From contig CAJQUW010003216.1 of assembly GCA_907163375.1 (NCBI GenBank), positions 1 to 64,000 on the forward strand: a stretch of 64,000 nucleotides of DNA, written 5' to 3'. A program made the position numbers and the translations under genes. Below are positions 1 through 9,086 of this stretch, one piece after another. Source of the stretch: Prostheceraeus crozeri. Taxonomy: Eukaryota > Platyhelminthes > Polycladida > Euryleptidae. The notes beneath the pieces were generated by a model, which did no database searches, was not told the origin of the DNA, and was given only the letters and a program-made list of their open reading frames with translations. Positions within the stretch are counted from its first letter, which is position 1; every line of letters starts with the position of its first letter.

Positions 1-315
1 GAAACATTTGGCAAATGTCTCCAATAAAACTTTCTAACACTGTGAAAGTAAGTTACAAGACATTCTCCACTGTGCAGTAAAACCTTTTCGATAAAACTTT
101 CTAATGCTGCTGTGAGTTCGGTCAGTCATACAACTTCAATGATGAAACTTTATTTTCACAAACGTGCGTCGCGGTAAAACTAGTTGACTACACTGACACT
201 TACATTTTATGACATGTGTGTTTCATAAAACATCATGATCAAACTTTTCTAACTATACATCAACCTGTGTAGCAGTAAAAACTTTTGTACAACTTGATAC
301 ACTTTCTGACGACGT

Positions 316-1667
316 TCACAAGATCTTATTCACTACTAAAGAGAGAAGTCTGTAATGTGTTGCATGTGGTGCAAGGGTGGCCTCCCATTTCATTTCATCC
401 ATCATTTTTCTTCCCCTCTGCATTCCATATCCGAAGATATGTGGCGGGCTTGGGATCGCTTTAGCTGCATTAGAAGGTTGGTCCTTAAAAGAGCCCATGG
501 GTCGTTCTCGGGGTGATTGGAGGAATATGGGACTCAAGCTTGCCGCTTCGTCTCCGGCTCGTTGACGGAAGCAGGTGGGCGCTTCTCATTGATATCTGTA
601 AAGAAAGAAGTTGTTAGTTATCATCTTGACTTCTAAGTTACTTGTTTTAACTTACAAAGCTTCTCCGGACGTGGTTCATATAGGAATCCGGTGATGTCTT
701 CCGAGTGGTTGAATGTAAAGTGAAGACAGTCAACACACTTCTTCAGCCTGGAGTAACACCGCTCACCTCTTCCTCGCTCGTAGAGAAGTGGCTCCGCTAT
801 CACCTCTCCCCTCTTGATTGGGATGTGTAGACGACTTGATCTCTGTCGCTTCTTATCACTGTCTTGTACCTTGCAATGTAGCTCCTGATTGCTCTCAATC
901 ACCTTCCCCAACTTCCTCCGCAACCCTTCGATCTGCCCTTCCTCTCCCATCCGCGTCATCTCCTTCTCTCTTTTCTCCTTCTCAACTAGCAAGCCTTCTT
1001 CTCTCGCATTGCGCGACAGGTTCTTCAACCTTTCACGCTCCAACTCGCCTTCTTTTTCATTTAACGCCTCCGTCACCTTCTTCAGCTCCTGTGTCATTCG
1101 CGAAAAATTCTCTGATTTCTGCTTATAGTAGAAAGTATCTTCCTTCCACTTAGCAAGATCTTTTTCCAGCTTTTCATGCTTAGCAAGCAGTGGTGGACGA
1201 TCTTGAAATGTGCGGCATTGAGTTACAATTCCGCTACTTCTCGCTGACTCTGTCTCGCTATCGAGATCAACTTTGTTGGATCCTTCCTCAGCCTCCCCTT
1301 CACTCTCGCTACTGGTCTCGCTGAGATCAGAAACCGACTGTGGTGCTGACTCGCTCAGGGCTGGAGTAGCTTCTGGTGGTACAATTGCAGCGACTGCCTG
1401 CTGATTTTCAAGCGTCTTCAGTTCTATGGCAAATAATCTTTCTTTCTTTGCCTCTGTGAGCTCTTCCTGCTCACATTCGCTGTGTGTGGAGTGCCATTCC
1501 GTTGGTGACTCTAATAGACGGGAAACTTGGTGTTTGCTGCAAAAGTAGCGCAGCCCAACAACCTGCCTCTTATTCGCACACTTGTGCTTTTTAAATCCGT
1601 CACTCTTAAATACTTTTGAGCAGAAGGACAACTTGTACGTTGTTCGCACATTTGCGGCTTTAGGCAT
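316..1667 (-). CDS. Zinc-finger/coiled-coil protein of P3, with conserved C-terminal exon
   Basis: The main frame runs from about 1667 down to 633. The likely start is the ATG at 1665-1667, because a good splice acceptor (tttcacttcag) lies 4 bases upstream and the residues before that Met read as intron. The N-terminus has Cys/His pairs (FCSKVFKSDGFKKHKC) like a zinc finger, then an acidic Ser/Glu-rich stretch, then about 120 residues rich in Glu, Lys and Arg expected to form a coiled coil. A GTAAGT donor and TTTACAG acceptor fall between the main frame and a C-terminal segment (about 316-540) containing RPMGSFK and GYGMQRGRKMM. That segment is far better conserved with P1 and P2 than the rest. 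The function is unknown; a DNA-binding or regulatory role is an inference from layout. Confidence 0.6.
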
Positions 1668-1671
1668 TTTT

Positions 1672-3094
1672 CTGAAGTGAAATGGGAAAAACAATGATTA
1701 TAAGTCCGTAAACGTTTGATAGCAAACGATTGATTCGTAGTTTATAAAATTCCTGATTTATGAAACTCTAAAGACTGTTCGCATTCGTTTGATAGCAAAC
1801 GATTGATTCCTAGTTTATGAAACTCTAAAGCTTCTTAACAAACTTTGTCAGAGCACTCACCATTCGTCTTGCAACTTGAAACAGGAGTGAAGACTAGAGA
1901 AAAGTCGCGGTTTATATACCCAGCGAGCACAAAGCCATGATTCAGACCTTCCTTATTTGGCCGTGCTTTTGACTTGACAACAGCAGTTTTACCATGTATG
2001 GGCATCGGCAGTCACCTTGCTTTCCGTTACCAACTCCCAACACAAAGACGGATTCCCCTATGACGCGAAAAGGTTTGACGTCAATGCCTGCAGTAACCAT
2101 CTCATTTTTACCAAGTTACAATGACAAACGATAGACGTTGCCAACCTGGATTACTGAGGCTAGACGAAGAAGGCCTGATAGCAAGCCAGCAACCGTTTGG
2201 GTGTTAAGCTCTTGAATCCGTTACAGGCATTACTCAGAGGGGATCTTATCCCAGCTCCAAGGCCTCGACCCACAAATCCAACCTCGGGCGGACAGAGCGT
2301 GCGTCATGTCACTGTGTTGGTATCCGGGCCCCGATTGTGACATAAAAAGCGGGGAGTTATTTACAAGAGGAAACATCCCAAGTCGTTGCTTTGATCAGCT
2401 TGATAGCAAGCCGTAGAGAGCTTGATTCACCAGCGTTTTGCAATGGAGATGTTTAGAGGCCACCCATGACAAGATAGCTAAGACTCAACCGATTGGCGTT
2501 CAAAGTGCTACGTTGAGAACTGTGTCAAATGCCCAACATGAGACATGAGTTGCCCCAGCGGTTTCGGTCTAAACTATGACACACTCCCTTGCCACACTCA
2601 TCACTACGGCATCGTCCGCCGTCCCGAAGGAACACCCTGTCAGTGGAATATTACAGCAAAACTCTCCGTGTCTTGCTCGCTTTCAGTGAAAAGCCGCTTA
2701 TACCATGACAAGACTGGCTCAGACATCATTAAAGATGCTTTCATTGACTTCAGCAGGGTCGAAAACCCAAGAAAACCTCCAAAACTAGTGAATTTAAATT
2801 TTTCAACTTTTTAGCACTACTTATGACATTTTATAAGTAGTCTATCACTTAGGGCAGGTCAATAGCGACCGAACCTTTTTTGAATCAAGTCAAACGGACT
2901 TGTAGAAGCAAAGTTACAAGCCTTAAAAGTTTTGGAGTCTTTTATTGCCTGGAGACGAAGGCCATCTCCTGGCTAACCTCTAAGTCTGACGGCTTAGCTG
3001 ATATCACCAATGAAATTTTCGAAGTCGGTTTCTTACAGAAACCTGGAATTTGGAATGTCCGAAGCTATCATCGGAGCTCAGAGAGACGACCTAC
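1672..3094 (-). other. Long 5' leader intron of the P3 coiled-coil gene
   Basis: On the minus strand a donor (caaag/gtaggt) lies at 3095/3094 and an acceptor (cttcag) at 1674-1672, just before the start codon. The region has no convincing coding frame. It contains the conserved block 2175-2383, a palindrome at 2816-2841 and four copies of a TTTGATAGCAARC-type motif (1715, 1788, 2175, 2399). A second TATA-like site (tttatata, 1911-1918, minus-strand sense) could give an alternative shorter transcript. Homologous 622-base introns occur in P1 and P2. Confidence 0.55.
2175..2383. other. Conserved noncoding block inside the P3 leader intron
   Basis: About 205 bases match the P1 block (28904-29114) and the P2 block (35398-35607) almost base for base. 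The first 110 or so bases are essentially identical, even though the neighbouring coding sequence of P3 has diverged strongly. No shared long reading frame explains this. It contains GC-rich landmarks (ggggatcttatccc, atccgggcccc). It could be an intron-encoded RNA, an enhancer or packaging signal, or a short element such as a SINE inserted in a common ancestor. Confidence 0.6.
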
Positions 3095-3140
3095 CTTTGA
3101 CAATCTCTCGTATGAATGACAAGTCTCTGTCGGTTCCCAG

Positions 3141-3148
3141 CTTATATA
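3141..3148 (-). promoter_or_regulatory. Distal TATA box for the P3 coiled-coil gene
   Basis: TATATAAG on the minus strand lies about 45 bases upstream of the leader-intron donor. P1 (29489-29496) and P2 (35014-35021) have the same octamer at a matching position. Confidence 0.55.
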
Positions 3149-3219
3149 GTGTGTGGCGATCAGCTGATGACGTAATACCCATCATCCAAATCTTTAAATC
3201 CGTCTATCTCCGATTCTAG

Positions 3220-4513
3220 TGCTCCGATTGATCTGGAAATTCACCATTTTAATGTAGAATTTGATGCTGAATCCGAATCTGGCCTCTGTTTTCCCACCCA
3301 ATGCTTCTTTTTGGCTCTACAGTAGGCAGCCATCGCAAAAATTCTAACTCGTTTTTCGGAAAATGATGAAAAATTTATTCTCTCCGATGGCTTTCAAATA
3401 TACCATGCCGAAGCAGAATTCGACACTGATTCCAAATCTGGTCTCTGTTTTCCCGTTCGAGGCTTGCTTCACCCGCTAGAGCGATTTTCATAAACATTCT
3501 AACTCTGTCGTTTTTCGCCAATGTCCCAAATTTTCAATAACGTCTCACCTCTAAACGAAGGCAGAGTGGAACAAGCCATGTTTTCCACTGAATTTGTCTC
3601 ATTCTTAGCTTTCAAACGAGCTATTGCACGACTTTCTACGATCTCTCACACCAAAGTTGGAAGTTTAGCAGGAGGGGGGGGGAGTCAGAACTTTTTCTCT
3701 CCGATTGAGTTGGGAAGAAGTTCCTACACCCAAAATTGGTCAAAACGTCCAAATTTCCACTCCGTTTTCCCATCCGAGCATTCCTTCTGCCCGAAAAATA
3801 AACTTTCTCATCCCAAAACATCCAAAACCCGACTTTTCCAACTCTGACGTTTTCCTGACATTTTCCTCCCTCAACCCAAGAAAATTAGACCAAACTGAGC
3901 TTTCCACTGCATTTTTCTCATTCTCAGCTTTCAAATGAGCTATTACTCGACTTTCTACGATTTCTGACACCAAAGTTGGAAGATCGCTGCCGAGGGGGGG
4001 ACTTCTTCAAAACTTTTTCTCTCCGATGTCGCTGGAAACATCCCTCCTAACCTAACATTTCACGTAGATTCCGAATCTGGCCTCCGTTTTCCCATCCGAG
4101 AACTCCTTCTGCCCGAAAAATGGACTTTCTCATCCCAAAACCACTAAACCCCGCCTTTTTCCAACTCTGCCGCTTTCAGAGATTCTACCCCTTGCCTCCC
4201 AGGAAAACTCCTCCCGCCTTCCTTCCCCACCCAAAATTTCAAGTAGATTCCAAATCTGATCTCCACTTTCACATCCGAACCCTCCTTCATGACGATTTCC
4301 AACTTTTCTCATCCCAAAACCATCAACATCCACCCTTTCCTCACTCTATCCTTCCCACATTCCACCCCTTCTCCCTTCCGAGATTCCACTCCTAGCTGGA
4401 AAACTCCCGCCTTCCTTCCAGAGGGGGGGGTAGGGACCTGTTTCCTCCTCTCGGACCCATTCCTCCCAGCACATCCTTGGCCATTTCCTTCCTCTCTCCA
4501 GAGGGGGGGGGGT
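3220..4513. repeat. Subterminal module array of P3 with G-tracts
   Basis: Diverged copies of the subterminal modules of family A: the tract around 'cgttttcccatccgatgctt', the 'tctccgattg' tract, and runs of 8-10 G (for example 3670-3680 and 4502-4512). Short reading frames here are shadows of the repeats. P3 is the most diverged of the arrays and contains the Cys-free, Pro/Phe-rich degenerate stretch 3740-4400. Confidence 0.6.
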
Positions 4514-4567
4514 TAAGTCAGCCTGATGACTCATCGTTGCACATTTTGTGCTTGAATTTGGGATGGG

Positions 4568-5520
4568 AGTAGTAAGAAAACGGCGAACAGCCGACCGGCG
4601 CCCCCCTCTGGAACGACAGTGTCGTGGTCGGCCGCCGTGGTGCTTTGAGTCTGACTCCCCCCCTCTGGAACGACAGAGGTCTGCCGTGGTCTGCCGGCCA
4701 AGTTGGTCCGAAAGGTTCGCTGACGTCCCCCCCTCTGGAACGACAGAGTGTCGTGGTGGACTTGGGCGACCGCCAGGTTTTGTCTTGAGGCTATAGTGTG
4801 TGATGTTTTTCGTGCAATCTGATGAATGTTGGGTTGAAAATGGGCTGTTTCGAGTGGAAGCAGTGCTCGGATGTGAAAACGGAGGCCAGATTCGGATTCA
4901 GCGTGAAATTCTGCATCGGTATGGTGAGTTTCAAGTCAATCGGAGAGAAAAATTTTCGCTGACGTCCCCCCTCTCGGCACCGACCTTCCAACTTTGCTTC
5001 CAGTGGACGGATTTTGTCGTGCAATAGCTCGTTTGAAAGCTAAGAGTGAGACAAATTCAGTGAAATACACGGCTTGTTAATATCTGTCTTCGTTTAGATG
5101 TGAGACGCCATTTAAGATTTTAGGTCGGAGCTCGCTCACCTGAAAAATCCTAAGTGTCAGAGTGGCTTTGTATGGGCAAAATTTTGAAAATTTTCCAAAG
5201 TGTCGCATTTCGACCTGGGACCTTTACCAAAACATTTTTCATCCTATTTCGCTGACGTCCCCCCCCTCGGCACCGACCTTCCAACTTTGCTTCCAGTGGA
5301 CGGATTTTGTCGTACAATAGCTCGTTTGAAAGCTAAGAGTGAGACAAATTCACTGAAAGACACGGCTTGTTAATATCTGCCTTCGTTTAGATGTGAGACA
5401 CCATTTAAGATTTTGGGAGATTGGCGAAAAACGACAGAGTTAGAATTTTGGACGTTTTGGGCTGTAGCGTCAAAACGAAGCATTGGATGGGAAAACGGAG
5501 GCCAGATTTGGAATCAGCTT
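4568..5520. repeat. P1 left terminal inverted repeat and subterminal modules
   Basis: The outer 230 bases have three copies of a C7-8/tctggaacgacag motif next to GTCGT palindrome halves. The next part has modules with gctgacgtcccccc followed by tcggcaccgacc. The first 550 or so bases pair with 30470-31028 inverted; farther in, the same modules occur in a different order. The TGACGTC core resembles a CRE half or ATF site, which may be chance. No gene is supported here. Confidence 0.85.
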
Positions 5521-5531
5521 GATGTTATTGT

Positions 5532-5579
5532 CCAATGAGGATCATCATCCAATGAGAATCAAGCATTTCTATATAAATA
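5532..5579 (+). promoter_or_regulatory. Early promoter: two CCAAT boxes and a TATA box
   Basis: CCAAT at 5532-5536 and 5549-5553 is followed by TATATAAATA at 5570-5579, about 100 bases before the start codon. P2 has the same arrangement (53974-54021, minus strand), and so does the PolB promoter of each element. Confidence 0.7.
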
Positions 5580-5679
5580 GCGAGCCTTCCACAGTGAGAA
5601 TCATTCCATCCTTGAATCACACGAGTGACGGATGCACATTTTCTCTCTCTCTACTTCCCTGTTCTATTATCGAACTAAA

Positions 5680-6454
5680 ATGGTAAGTCGCTACTTCCCT
5701 CCCTCTCCTCCCTTGAACGTAAACTTAATACAATCTTTTTCATTTTCAGGCATCTACTCCATCTGCTGCACTAGTAGGACAAAATGGCGGTCAAACGTTA
5801 CAAGGTTCGCTACGATCAGATCATCTACAACTGAGGCCAGTGGAAGAAACAACCAAGGTACATAATCCTACACCGCTACAGCGTAAATTTAAACAACTCT
5901 TGTGTTATGACGATCATAGAGTAGTACTCCAAACGGGAATGCTCCCTTCCACGGATGTCAAGATAATGCGCAATCAGTATGGGGACTACATACTGATCCC
6001 CGTGAGTCCGTACATTCGCCGCCAACTTGATATTATTGAGGAGTACGTGACATTAAATATGGACATTCCTACTCCTCTTGCTCAAGAGTGGAAGGCGAGA
6101 GATGACAAGGATACTCCCTATAGAAAGATTTGGGATGGTAATCACATTTGCCTACCGGTATCACATTGGTGTACTTACTATAAGAAGGAGGGAGATCAAT
6201 CAATACCCATCAGATGTGATGAGCTCGGAGAAGGTACTTGGGATATCCTTTTCAAAGTGAATGGGCTATATTATGGTAGACACAAGGATAATAAAATAGC
6301 CTCTCTCTCCATGCATATGGAATCCATCCTATATATTCCAAAACCACCCAACGTGGATGACATAATTGATCAAATCCTTAACAGCAGTGGTACGAAGCGC
6401 AAGTCGGAGAAGAATGCTGCATCAAAACGCAAATCAAAGAAGGAGAATTACTAG
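5680..6454 (+). CDS. Early protein of family A, possible ssDNA-binding protein
   Basis: The start ATG (5680-5682) sits directly on a splice donor (ATG/GTAAGT). A 77-base intron ends in ttttcag at 5759, and the open frame continues through 6454 (about 230 residues spliced). The middle contains WDILFKVNGLYYGRHK followed by an alternating hydrophobic strand pattern, which recalls OB-fold single-strand DNA-binding proteins of other DNA viruses; this is an inference from pattern only. The last 25 residues are Lys/Arg/Ser-rich, like a nuclear localisation signal. It is nearly identical in P2. The promoter and leader-intron design are shared with PolB, which suggests a replication-stage role. I found no catalytic motif. 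Confidence 0.6.
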
Positions 6455-6488
6455 TCCTTTCCTAACTCTACCCTATGACAATTCGCTT

Positions 6489-6614
6489 ATGTGCTTTGAG
6501 TGTCGTAGACGTGGTCTTATTAGATACATTTTATTTCTTCGTTGCCATCATATCATTTGTGTATTTTGTCGTGAAAAGCATCGATGTAATTCTTCATTTT
6601 GTAATATGTTATAG
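6489..6614 (+). CDS. Small RING-like zinc protein
   Basis: A 41-residue product beginning at the ATG at 6489. It holds CFEC, then RCHHIICVFC, then HRCNSSFC, a spacing like the cross-braced C-x2-C ... C-H-x2-C-x2-C ... C-x4-C of RING or zinc-ribbon domains. The same frame and cysteines occur in P2 (52935-53060), with small changes outside the metal ligands. RING domains are often E3 ubiquitin ligases, but this one is very short and may be an adaptor or part of a larger spliced product. Confidence 0.5.
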   Translation: MCFECRRRGLIRYILFLRCHHIICVFCREKHRCNSSFCNML

Positions 6615-6666
6615 AACGTTTCCTTAGATGTGTAAATTTCCGTTTTAGGCTTCTATCATCATTTTT

Positions 6667-7197
6667 ATGGATTGTGAGGGTGAACCTGTACAGGAGCTCA
6701 GTGCTATTGCCATGAACAATTGGACATATCAGATTGTTAGTGTCTATCATCAACATGCCAACTGTGATCCCAATGTTGATCAATGGGCGACAAAACACAT
6801 TCATGGACTTAATCTGAAATATTTACAAGACTATGGCTTTTCTTGTGACAGTGCTCTTCTTATTGACTTTAAACGATGGTTAGCTGCTTTCAATGTTATA
6901 CGCATCTTTTGTAATAATCCTGGTAAGGAGAGGAAAGTATTTCCCAATTGAATCATTGATGATATTTTGCTCCCGCCTTGGGATAGTAGAGTGAATCAAC
7001 ACTATCATGAAGTCACGAAACTTTTTAAGGATTTGTCTGTTCCTATTTTGTCTGTTCGTTGTAGTAGCTACGTTCATAACCAATGCTTCTTTCCTCCTTA
7101 CCTCAACACTGCCAAAGTCCTGTATGGTTATCATTGCTCGCTGTATGATAGTTACCAGCTGTATCTATTTTATCTCTTTCAAACCATTGATTTATAA
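6667..7197 (+). pseudogene. DEDDh exonuclease-like gene (P1 copy, broken)
   Basis: The region encodes the same protein as P2 52349-52882. Visible motifs fit the DEDDh 3'-5' exonuclease fold: an opening MDCEGEPVQELSAIA (Exo I, D-x-E), a KHIHGL segment, a central LLIDFKRWL segment and a late YHCSLYDSY (Exo III, H-x4-D). Such enzymes include TREX, ERI-1 and oligoribonuclease types. The role in the element is unknown; RNA or DNA end trimming, or host interference, are possible. This copy is a fossil with about one or two breaks. Confidence 0.5.
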
Positions 7198-7284
7198 TGC
7201 ATGCTTGTTACCGTTATTCAATAAATGTTACTATGAGAAGAGTTGTTGTTTTCATACAATGGATGGGTTAGTTAAAGGGCGATC

Positions 7285-7695
7285 ATGTCTTTCTCAAATG
7301 ACTGCGGAACATTACATTTTCATAGGCAAAGTTTAAAAGGAGCTGTTCAAGATTATGTGATAAATTTTCATAAAGATGAGACCGACATCGAAGCAGTGGT
7401 CGATGATGCTAGCACTCTATTTCTAGAGTTAATGAATACATTCTCTCATAGCATTATCATGGCGCGATTAGTTGCGAAAATTAAGTTTAGTCATTTTGGA
7501 AAGGAAGAGGTGGAAAGTCGCTCTTTCCATTTTGCTTCTTATTTAATGGAAGTGGTAGATCACCCCAAAAAATTTTTTAAAAGACATAAGATAAAAATTG
7601 CTGAACGTCTTAACGCATTTAACAATCATGGCAGCAGTCTAGTGATTGAAGCGATTTCAGATATTCACATTCAACTTTCCATAAAGGAAAATTGA
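7285..7695 (+). CDS. Free-standing relative of the PolB N-terminal domain
   Basis: A 136-residue product that looks whole. Its pattern is a strand-rich start (AVQDYVINFHKDETDIEAV), a stretch on motif 'ARLVAKIKFS', then ERLNAFNNHGSSLVIEAISD followed by IHIQLS. It parallels the domain near the N-terminus of Polinton PolB, as in the family-B fragment at 32101 (STGW/SGWKLVRIVSKKLIINKY) and in this element's own PolB (HDSGLVFDGIETAMIKITLL). I infer a duplicated domain kept as a separate small protein, with no polymerase motifs. It ends 4 bases inside the next gene. Confidence 0.5.
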   Translation: MSFSNDCGTLHFHRQSLKGAVQDYVINFHKDETDIEAVVDDASTLFLELMNTFSHSIIMARLVAKIKFSHFGKEEVESRSFHFASYLMEVVDHPKKFFKRHKIKIAERLNAFNNHGSSLVIEAISDIHIQLSIKEN

Positions 7696-8021
7696 AAATG
7701 CAGTGGTACTTGATTGTAGCACAACTGGTTTTCGAGCTATGCCTGCTCACTCTCGAAGTATATTCCTTCTGTACATGTGTCTATTATTTAGAAGAGGCTA
7801 GCAAATTCATATCTTCAAAAAGACTTGCTATAGACATCAGTAACGGTGAAACTATGTGTTGTGATGTATGTAAGCGAAAGGATGGAAATGAAAAGCGCAT
7901 CTTCAAGAGATGTAAGCATGCTTTTTGTCAACGCTGTTTCATACGTAATTGCATTCAACTTTGCAAATGTAGCCACTGTGATATTGCTCATTTCGAGTGT
8001 CACTTATGTCGCAATAGTTAG
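7692..8021 (+). CDS. Membrane-anchored RING-like protein
   Basis: 109 residues. Residues 4-30 form a hydrophobic segment (YLIVAQLVFELCLLTLEVY), either a signal anchor or a single membrane span. Residues 53-107 carry CCDVCKRK, FKRCKHAFCQRC, LCKCSHC and CHLC, a cysteine/histidine series typical of RING or RING-variant domains. Viral membrane RING proteins (for example MARCH-like) often alter host surface proteins; that is only a family analogy. P2 has the gene with one visible substitution. The start overlaps the previous gene's end by 4 bases. Confidence 0.55.
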   Translation: MKMQWYLIVAQLVFELCLLTLEVYSFCTCVYYLEEASKFISSKRLAIDISNGETMCCDVCKRKDGNEKRIFKRCKHAFCQRCFIRNCIQLCKCSHCDIAHFECHLCRNS

Positions 8022-8072
8022 TACCTATGCAAATGTGGTAAAGATAGGTTTTAGCAAAGACTAACACGGAAA

Positions 8073-9086
8073 ATGGCGAAACGTAAAATGACGAAATGTA
8101 AAAGTCAAAAGTCTTCAAAGTTTTCTTCAGCCATTCAAGCTCTCCGACGAATGAAAGCAAATCAGCGATACAATGCCATACGACATGCTAACGATAAATT
8201 CATTCGTGAAATTATTTCTCATGTGAGAAAGTTGAGGACGAAGAAATTAGCACCAAAACAACGAAAGCTACTTAAGCGATATGCTACAAAATTGCGTTTC
8301 ATCTCCAATCCTAAAGTCACCCTTCAAAGAAAGAGGAAAACTCTAACACAAAAGGGCGGTTTCCTTCCAGCGTTACTACCGATGTTAGCTCCTGTCGTGT
8401 GTAACCTATTGGGTAATATCTTGGCTCTAGACGTTAATTATGCAAATGTTGAATCTCAAAGTATTATAATGGATTTCAGACTTCAATGTGAGAAAGTTCT
8501 GACTGTATCAGGTCCATCTCATGCAGGTAAAACTGTTTTCACGCTGAATTTATTGGCTAAAAGAAGGGAGTTGTTTAAGGAACCTATCAATCGAGTGATT
8601 TGGTGTTATGGTATTTATCAACCGTCGCTGTTTCAGGAATTGCAAAGTCGCAACTTTATTCGACATGAAGGAATTATTGCAGAGGATAAACTTCAGTCTA
8701 ATGATGTTGTTGTATTGGATGATCTATTAAAAGAAAGTAAGAATTCAAAAGATGTTACAGATATGTTCACTCGTGCAGCACATCATAAAAGGTGTTTTAT
8801 CATCTATATCACACAAAATTTGTTTCTTGATGGAAAAGAAGCTCGTACACGAAACCTGAATACACACTATTATGCTATTTTCAAGAATCCGCGAGATAAA
8901 AGTCAATTTGAAATTTTAGCGCGACAAGTTGCACCCAGAGGATCAAAAGCCTTAATTGAAATTTTTCAAGCAGCTACTGAAAAACCACACGGTTACTTAT
9001 TCATTGACTTTACGCAGGAGTGCCCGGAAGAATTTAGATTTCGAAGTGATATTTTGAAAACTCCCATGGTTATCTACAAACTATGA
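8073..9086 (+). CDS. ATP: Basic core-like module plus genome-packaging ATPase
   Basis: Residues 1-120 are very basic (MAKRKMTK..., ALRRMKANQRYNA, LKRYATKLRF) and end in a small hydrophobic tail (GGFLPALLPMLAPVVCNLLG). They resemble the small virion or core protein that precedes the ATPase in many Polintons. From about residue 123 comes an FtsK/HerA-like A32-type ATPase: Walker A GPSHAGKT, Walker B VVVLDD, and a Gln/Asn-bearing sensor YITQN. Such ATPases pump the genome into capsids. In this copy both modules lie in one open frame; in P2 they are separate frames, so a true fusion is unproven. It overlaps the next gene by 4 bases. Confidence 0.85.
   Translation: MAKRKMTKCKSQKSSKFSSAIQALRRMKANQRYNAIRHANDKFIREIISHVRKLRTKKLAPKQRKLLKRYATKLRFISNPKVTLQRKRKTLTQKGGFLPALLPMLAPVVCNLLGNILALDVNYANVESQSIIMDFRLQCEKVLTVSGPSHAGKTVFTLNLLAKRRELFKEPINRVIWCYGIYQPSLFQELQSRNFIRHEGIIAEDKLQSNDVVVLDDLLKESKNSKDVTDMFTRAAHHKRCFIIYITQNLFLDGKEARTRNLNTHYYAIFKNPRDKSQFEILARQVAPRGSKALIEIFQAATEKPHGYLFIDFTQECPEEFRFRSDILKTPMVIYKL

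Larger units (their letters stand above)
1..4567 (+). mobile_element. Diverged A-like Polinton, right-hand end only (P3)
   Basis: This stretch repeats, in the same order and orientation, the right-hand end of P1: a leftward zinc/coiled-coil gene (316-1667), a long leader intron with a near-identical block (2175-2383), a distal TATA box (3141-3148) and an array of subterminal modules with G-tracts (about 3220-4513). The protein is clearly diverged from the P1 and P2 versions, so this is an older or sister lineage. Its left part lies outside the window, and the expected terminal repeat is not recognisable between 4514 and 4567, where P1 begins. Bases 1-315 hold AT-rich sequence with several repeats of a 'taaaactttctaa'-like motif and no convincing gene. 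It is a fossil fragment. Confidence 0.75.

Noticed and set aside
818-1153. Plus-strand Ser/Pro-rich frames opposite the P3 coiled-coil gene
   Set aside because: They are shadows of the Glu/Lys-rich minus-strand gene.
2193-2300. tRNA or tRNA-derived SINE in the conserved block
   Set aside because: No convincing A and B boxes or cloverleaf could be traced; left as unknown.
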